From positions 1,122 through 10,721 of the forward strand of contig DBEI01000003.1 of assembly GCA_002294445.1 (NCBI GenBank): a stretch of 9,600 bases of DNA, given 5' to 3'. The notes beneath the pieces were generated by a model. That model worked only from the letters and a program-made list of their open reading frames with translations. It searched no databases and had not been told where the DNA came from. The number at the start of each line of letters is the position of its first letter. Position 1 is the first letter of the stretch. A program made the translations under genes and the position numbers. Positions 6,850-9,600 of this stretch are shown in pieces. The DNA comes from Patescibacteria group bacterium UBA910 (GTDB lineage: Bacteria; Patescibacteriota; Minisyncoccia; Phycocordibacterales; DATDWN01).

Positions 6850-7938
6850 CTAATATTCCGCTTTCACATACTGCTGATTTTTTGCCATCTGAAGTTCCAT
6901 CTGATAAACCACTGTGTGATCTGGTAAGAAACTAAAGTTTGTGATAGCTGGATTTTTGTAAGAATAAGACAATGCGGCCGTGGTTGCATCTTTTTCAGGG
7001 TTTGCTTGCATAACTTTCACCACATAAGTAGTCATATCATAACCCAGTGCTGAAGCATAATCTGGTTCGCTGTTGAATTTTGCTTTAAATGCATTCGTGT
7101 ACGCAGTTGAAAACTTACTTGGAGCAATACCGGGAGCAAATGTTCCTTCGCCATACTGACCATATTTTGCCAAATTTTTGTTATCGGGATCTACGAAAGT
7201 AATGGCTGTTCCTTTGTATCCTAGTTGTTTTAATTCCTTGATAATTTCAAGTGCATCTGTAGGATTATCCATGGCAGTAAATACAGCATCCGGTTTTGCA
7301 GCAATTATTTTGGTTGCAAATGTTCGATAATCACGAGCACCACTAGGAGCCAAATCATTATAGACAACTGTATATCCAACAGTTCCAGCTTTACGTACCA
7401 TGCCATCTCTAGATTGTTGTCCGAAATCACTGTTTCCATCAATAAGTGCTATTGTCTTTATACCTTTCTTCTGGATCATAGGGACAGCAGTATCTAGTTG
7501 TTTATCAGCGTTCGGATATCCGCAGAAAACATTACTTAATTTCAAGAATGAATCACTACAAAATGAGAAGGAGAACACGCTTTTATTTGCTTTAAGTGCA
7601 AGAGGTGCAACTGCAATTGTTTCATCCGGAGAGTAGGTACCAACGATCACATCCACCTTATCAACATTCAAAAGCTTTGATGCTGCGCTTACTGCATCTA
7701 CTGGCTTAGAATGACTATCTTCAACAACAAATGTAACTCCATCTTTTTCTAATTCTGCCTGTGCCAACTGAACACCTTGATATATTTTTTCGCCAGTTAT
7801 TGACAAATCTCCGGTGAGCGGAAGAATGATACCGACTTTCAATGCTGTAGTATTTGATGATGTGTTTGGTTTCCTAAGAAGCACATATCCTCCAATAAGC
7901 AGAACCACTACAATTACAATGCTGATAATTTTTTTCAT
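6850..7938 (-). CDS. Liv-type solute-binding protein 3, membrane-anchored
   Basis: A third type 1 binding-fold receptor, 362 residues from ATG 7938. It starts with a lysine-led hydrophobic anchor (MKKIISIVIVVVLLIGGYVLL) with no lipobox, and the core opens with LKVGIILPLTGD (33-44). The block VVEDSHSKP..AVSAASKLLNVDKVDVIVG (71-100) is typical of the family. Cys127 and Cys139 are the only cysteines in the protein and could form a disulfide on the outer face; the two other receptors have none. An in-frame TTG at 7968 would extend the protein, but it lies upstream of the predicted start of transcription (about 7964), so ATG 7938 is preferred even though no clear ribosome binding site precedes it. 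It is a single-gene unit cut off from the liv operon by the HAD-like gene. It probably supplies the same permease with another ligand, though a sensory role is possible. Confidence 0.9.
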   Translation of the reverse strand: MKKIISIVIVVVLLIGGYVLLRKPNTSSNTTALKVGIILPLTGDLSITGEKIYQGVQLAQAELEKDGVTFVVEDSHSKPVDAVSAASKLLNVDKVDVIVGTYSPDETIAVAPLALKANKSVFSFSFCSDSFLKLSNVFCGYPNADKQLDTAVPMIQKKGIKTIALIDGNSDFGQQSRDGMVRKAGTVGYTVVYNDLAPSGARDYRTFATKIIAAKPDAVFTAMDNPTDALEIIKELKQLGYKGTAITFVDPDNKNLAKYGQYGEGTFAPGIAPSKFSTAYTNAFKAKFNSEPDYASALGYDMTTYVVKVMQANPEKDATTAALSYSYKNPAITNFSFLPDHTVVYQMELQMAKNQQYVKAEY

Positions 7939-7970
7939 GTAATAATTTATATTGATAATATATAACAATT

Positions 7971-7999
7971 AATATACTACACTGTAGTCACAAAAACAA
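7971..7999 (-). promoter_or_regulatory. Predicted promoter of binding protein 3
   Basis: On the minus strand TTGTTT (7994-7999) and TATATT (7971-7976) are 17 bases apart. The -35 box overlaps the T tract of the helicase terminator, so a new transcript starts immediately after the previous one ends. The predicted leader is about 26 bases. Confidence 0.5.
7976..7988. repeat. Short perfect palindrome inside the promoter spacer
   Basis: ACTACA (7976-7981) and TGTAGT (7983-7988) form a perfect 6+1+6 inverted repeat lying between the -35 and -10 boxes of the promoter above. That position fits a small repressor operator controlling binding protein 3. The arms are short, so it remains a candidate only. 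Confidence 0.35.
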
Positions 8000-8021
8000 A
8001 AAACCGCCGAAGCGGTTTTTT
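7998..8021 (-). terminator. C(UUCG)G intrinsic terminator of the helicase gene
   Basis: A perfect 10-base-pair stem (7998-8007 with 8012-8021) with a four-base loop. Read on the minus strand the loop is TTCG closed by C-G, the extra-stable tetraloop, and it is followed by TTTTTT, G and TTTTT. It starts 10 bases after the helicase stop codon. The symmetric A/T flanks would allow it to act in both directions. Confidence 0.95.
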
Positions 8022-8030
8022 GCTATGTAA

Positions 8031-9302
8031 CTAATCTATAAATGTCAAAGCTTTACCAGTCTTCCCTGCTCGTCCCGTTCGTCCAATTCTATGAATATAA
8101 TCTTCATATGTAGACGGAAGATCATAATTGATCACATGTGAGACGTTTGGAATGTCGAGTCCTCGAGCAGCAACATCTGTTGCCACAAGAATCTGAATAT
8201 GATTATCCTTAAACTTACCAAGTGCTCGCTGTCGTCCTGTGTGATTTTTGTCACCATGAATCGCATCAGCTTTGAAGCCTCGTTTAGAAAGCATGTCTGA
8301 AAGCCGTTCTACTCCATGTTTTGTTCGACCAAAGATGATTACTTTTTCACATTCTGGTTGATTCAAAATATCATGAAGTACATCAAGCTTATCCTTACCA
8401 CCTGTGCGTACCACGTCTTGGTCAATATTTTTTGACGTATCTCGTGTCTTTACAGATACTCGTACTGGATTGTTGAGAAACTCACCAATCAATTGTTCGA
8501 TTTCTTTCGAGAGCGTTGCTGAAAAGAAGAGAGTGTGTCGCACTTGTGGCATCTTAGCCATCATAAAGCGCATATCATTCACAAACCCCATATCAAGCAT
8601 TCGATCAGCTTCATCAAGTACAATTGTGTTAAATTTTGAAAGATTAATATATCCTTGCTCCATCAAATCTTTAATACGTCCTGGAGTTCCAATGATAAAA
8701 TCATTATGAACCCGAAGTTCACGAATTTGTTTATTGATTGGAGCACCTCCTACTACACACACTGAATACAGATTCAAACCATCAGTGAATTTTTTAAATT
8801 CATTATCAATCTGAATCGCAAGCTCACGAGTAGGTGCTACAATGAGCACTTGTTCGTTTCGCTTTGCCATAATTCCAATCATTACTTTATGAATAAGAGG
8901 AATAAGAAATGCAGCTGTTTTCCCTGTACCGGTGTTTGCAATACCCACCACATCAAGACCAGCTAAAATGTGAGGAATCGACTTATCCTGAATAGGGGTC
9001 GGAGTTGTATATCCTTTGTTGAGAATCACTGCTTTAAGAGCATCATGAATCGCAAAATCACTAAAGGCGTGTTCAGGTACGAATACCTCAACTTCTTCTG
9101 CCTTAGTTACTTTATTTACAAAACGAGAGATATCGTTAAATGTAGATTGGTTTCGACGAGCTGGTTTTCGAGAACCAAATCGTGAACCTCCACGAGATCC
9201 AAATGATGGACGTGAGCCAAAACTTCGTTTTGGTCCAACGCTAACACCATGCGAATGTCGCGAAAAATTATTTCCTCGAGAACGAGGTCTTTCTGAATAC
9301 AT
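8031..9302 (-). CDS. DEAD-box ATP-dependent RNA helicase
   Basis: A 423-residue superfamily 2 RNA helicase that unwinds short RNA duplexes using ATP. All core motifs are present: Q motif with F80 and Q105 (TPTPIQ), motif I ANTGTGKT (122-129), Ia APTREL (156-161), Ib TPGR (206-209), II DEAD (230-233), III SAT (261-263), IV VIIFGRT (321-327), V ATDVAARGLD (374-383) and VI HRIGRTGR (404-411). The first 52 residues are a disordered, basic tail rich in R, G, S and F (repeats such as FGSR), probably for RNA binding. In RhlE/DeaD-type enzymes such tails usually sit at the C-terminus. The protein ends only 12 residues after motif VI (...KALTFID), so it has no C-terminal extension. No good ribosome binding site precedes ATG 9302. 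It has its own promoter, a long structured leader and its own terminator. Confidence 0.95.
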   Translation of the reverse strand: MYSERPRSRGNNFSRHSHGVSVGPKRSFGSRPSFGSRGGSRFGSRKPARRNQSTFNDISRFVNKVTKAEEVEVFVPEHAFSDFAIHDALKAVILNKGYTTPTPIQDKSIPHILAGLDVVGIANTGTGKTAAFLIPLIHKVMIGIMAKRNEQVLIVAPTRELAIQIDNEFKKFTDGLNLYSVCVVGGAPINKQIRELRVHNDFIIGTPGRIKDLMEQGYINLSKFNTIVLDEADRMLDMGFVNDMRFMMAKMPQVRHTLFFSATLSKEIEQLIGEFLNNPVRVSVKTRDTSKNIDQDVVRTGGKDKLDVLHDILNQPECEKVIIFGRTKHGVERLSDMLSKRGFKADAIHGDKNHTGRQRALGKFKDNHIQILVATDVAARGLDIPNVSHVINYDLPSTYEDYIHRIGRTGRAGKTGKALTFID

Positions 9303-9467
9303 ATATATTTTTACTTAATAGAAATATACCGAATTGTATATTTGCTGAAGGTTTCGAGCCCTATAACTTTTTCGCTTAGATATAAAAAGCTGCGAAATGG
9401 TCTCGAATTTCAGACTAAGGCGCCTATGGCGCAGAGAAATCTCTTCAAAAAATGAGATGTAAGTTAC
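9303..9467 (-). promoter_or_regulatory. Long structured 5' leader of the helicase mRNA
   Basis: The predicted start of transcription near 9467 leaves a leader of about 165 bases. In transcript order it can form four elements. The first is a small hairpin (9433-9436 with 9441-9444), and the second a GC hairpin (9420-9424 with 9428-9432). The third is a long-range stem (9402-9407 with 9353-9358) enclosing an inner stem (9392-9397 with 9370-9375). The fourth is a perfect 8-base-pair hairpin (9336-9343 with 9322-9329) about 20 bases before the ATG. An alternative inner helix (9384-9389 with 9367-9372) excludes the first inner one. No known riboswitch class is recognised, and no open frame in it looks coding. 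Confidence 0.5.
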
Positions 9468-9473
9468 CCCATA

Positions 9474-9502
9474 AATATAGCATTTTGTATATATTTTGTC
9501 AA
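9474..9502 (-). promoter_or_regulatory. Strong promoter of the helicase gene
   Basis: On the minus strand a perfect TTGACA (9497-9502) is followed after 17 bases by TATATT (9474-9479). Transcription should begin near 9467, well upstream of the helicase ATG. It is back-to-back with the plus-strand promoter at 9512-9541. Confidence 0.75.
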
Positions 9503-9511
9503 TCAAACTAG

Positions 9512-9541
9512 TTGACATACGTAAAAAATGCGTGTTATTAT
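9512..9541 (+). promoter_or_regulatory. Strong promoter of the gene entering the right edge
   Basis: A perfect TTGACA (9512-9517) and TATTAT (9536-9541) are 18 bases apart. The start site would fall near 9548, leaving a leader of only about 8 bases before ATG 9556. The -35 box forms an exact inverted repeat with the -35 box of the helicase promoter, 9 bases away. Confidence 0.7.
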
Positions 9542-9555
9542 ACATACAGACTCTC

Positions 9556-9600
9556 ATGAAGAACCTAATCGAATGGATCGAAGGTCTTGGTTTTTTAACC
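9556..9600 (+). CDS. Start of an unidentified protein, cut by the window edge
   Basis: ATG 9556 opens a frame of 15 codons that runs off the window (MKNLIEWIEGLGFLT). It sits just downstream of a strong promoter and has no ribosome binding site, so initiation on a very short or leaderless transcript is likely. Too little is visible to name a family. Confidence 0.5.
   Translation, partial: MKNLIEWIEGLGFLT

Noticed and set aside
7939..7968. TTG start for binding protein 3 (10 more residues)
   Set aside because: It lies upstream of the predicted transcription start, and the ATG at 7938 gives a normal signal-anchor beginning with MKK.
9345..9365. Possible tRNA T-arm (TTCGAGC) near the helicase leader
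   Set aside because: The flanking bases do not make a T-stem and no matching anticodon or acceptor arm is present.
9315..9557. Minus-strand open frame of 80 codons upstream of the helicase
   Set aside because: It covers both divergent promoters and the hairpins of the leader, and its composition looks random.

Overview
The window looks like chromosomal DNA from an uncultivated, AT-rich, cell-wall-simplified bacterium, most likely a member of the Patescibacteria/CPR (Parcubacteria-like). That assignment is an inference. It rests on the style of the DEAD-box helicase (short core, basic RG/GS-rich N-terminus), very tight gene packing, mostly poor Shine-Dalgarno sequences on the low-GC genes, and solute-binding proteins that carry a bare N-terminal membrane segment with no lipobox cysteine. 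No rRNA, tRNA, CRISPR array or insertion sequence was seen.

Layout. 1-274 (+): a small secreted-protein gene that appears frameshifted, followed by a strong hairpin terminator (284-316). 319-5777 (-): a complete branched-chain amino-acid-type (HAAT/Liv) ABC transporter operon, transcribed right to left as livH, livM, binding protein 2, binding protein 1, livG, livF, with gaps or overlaps of 14 bases or less. 5778-5921: a compact divergent promoter region. 5922-6776 (+): a higher-GC gene with its own promoter, strong ribosome binding site and terminator, encoding an unrecognised N-terminal domain plus a C-terminal HAD-like domain. 6850-7938 (-): a third Liv-type binding protein with its own promoter. 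8031-9302 (-): a DEAD-box RNA helicase ending in a C(UUCG)G terminator and preceded by a strong promoter and a ~165-nt leader rich in hairpins. 9512-9600 (+): a strong promoter and the first 15 codons of another gene.

How the genes work together. LivH and LivM would form the membrane channel, LivG and LivF the ATPase pair, and three paralogous membrane-anchored binding proteins would feed one permease, which suggests ligand diversification. This would suit an amino-acid-scavenging organism, but the substrate cannot be read from sequence alone. The HAD-like gene is a self-contained unit of different base composition that separates the third binding protein from the rest of the cluster.

Most worth a second look: the structured leader of the helicase, the mixed promoter architectures (a leaderless livH and inverted repeats laid over promoter elements), the multi-receptor Liv system without lipoprotein anchoring, and the odd HAD-like protein with Glu at the second acidic position of motif I.
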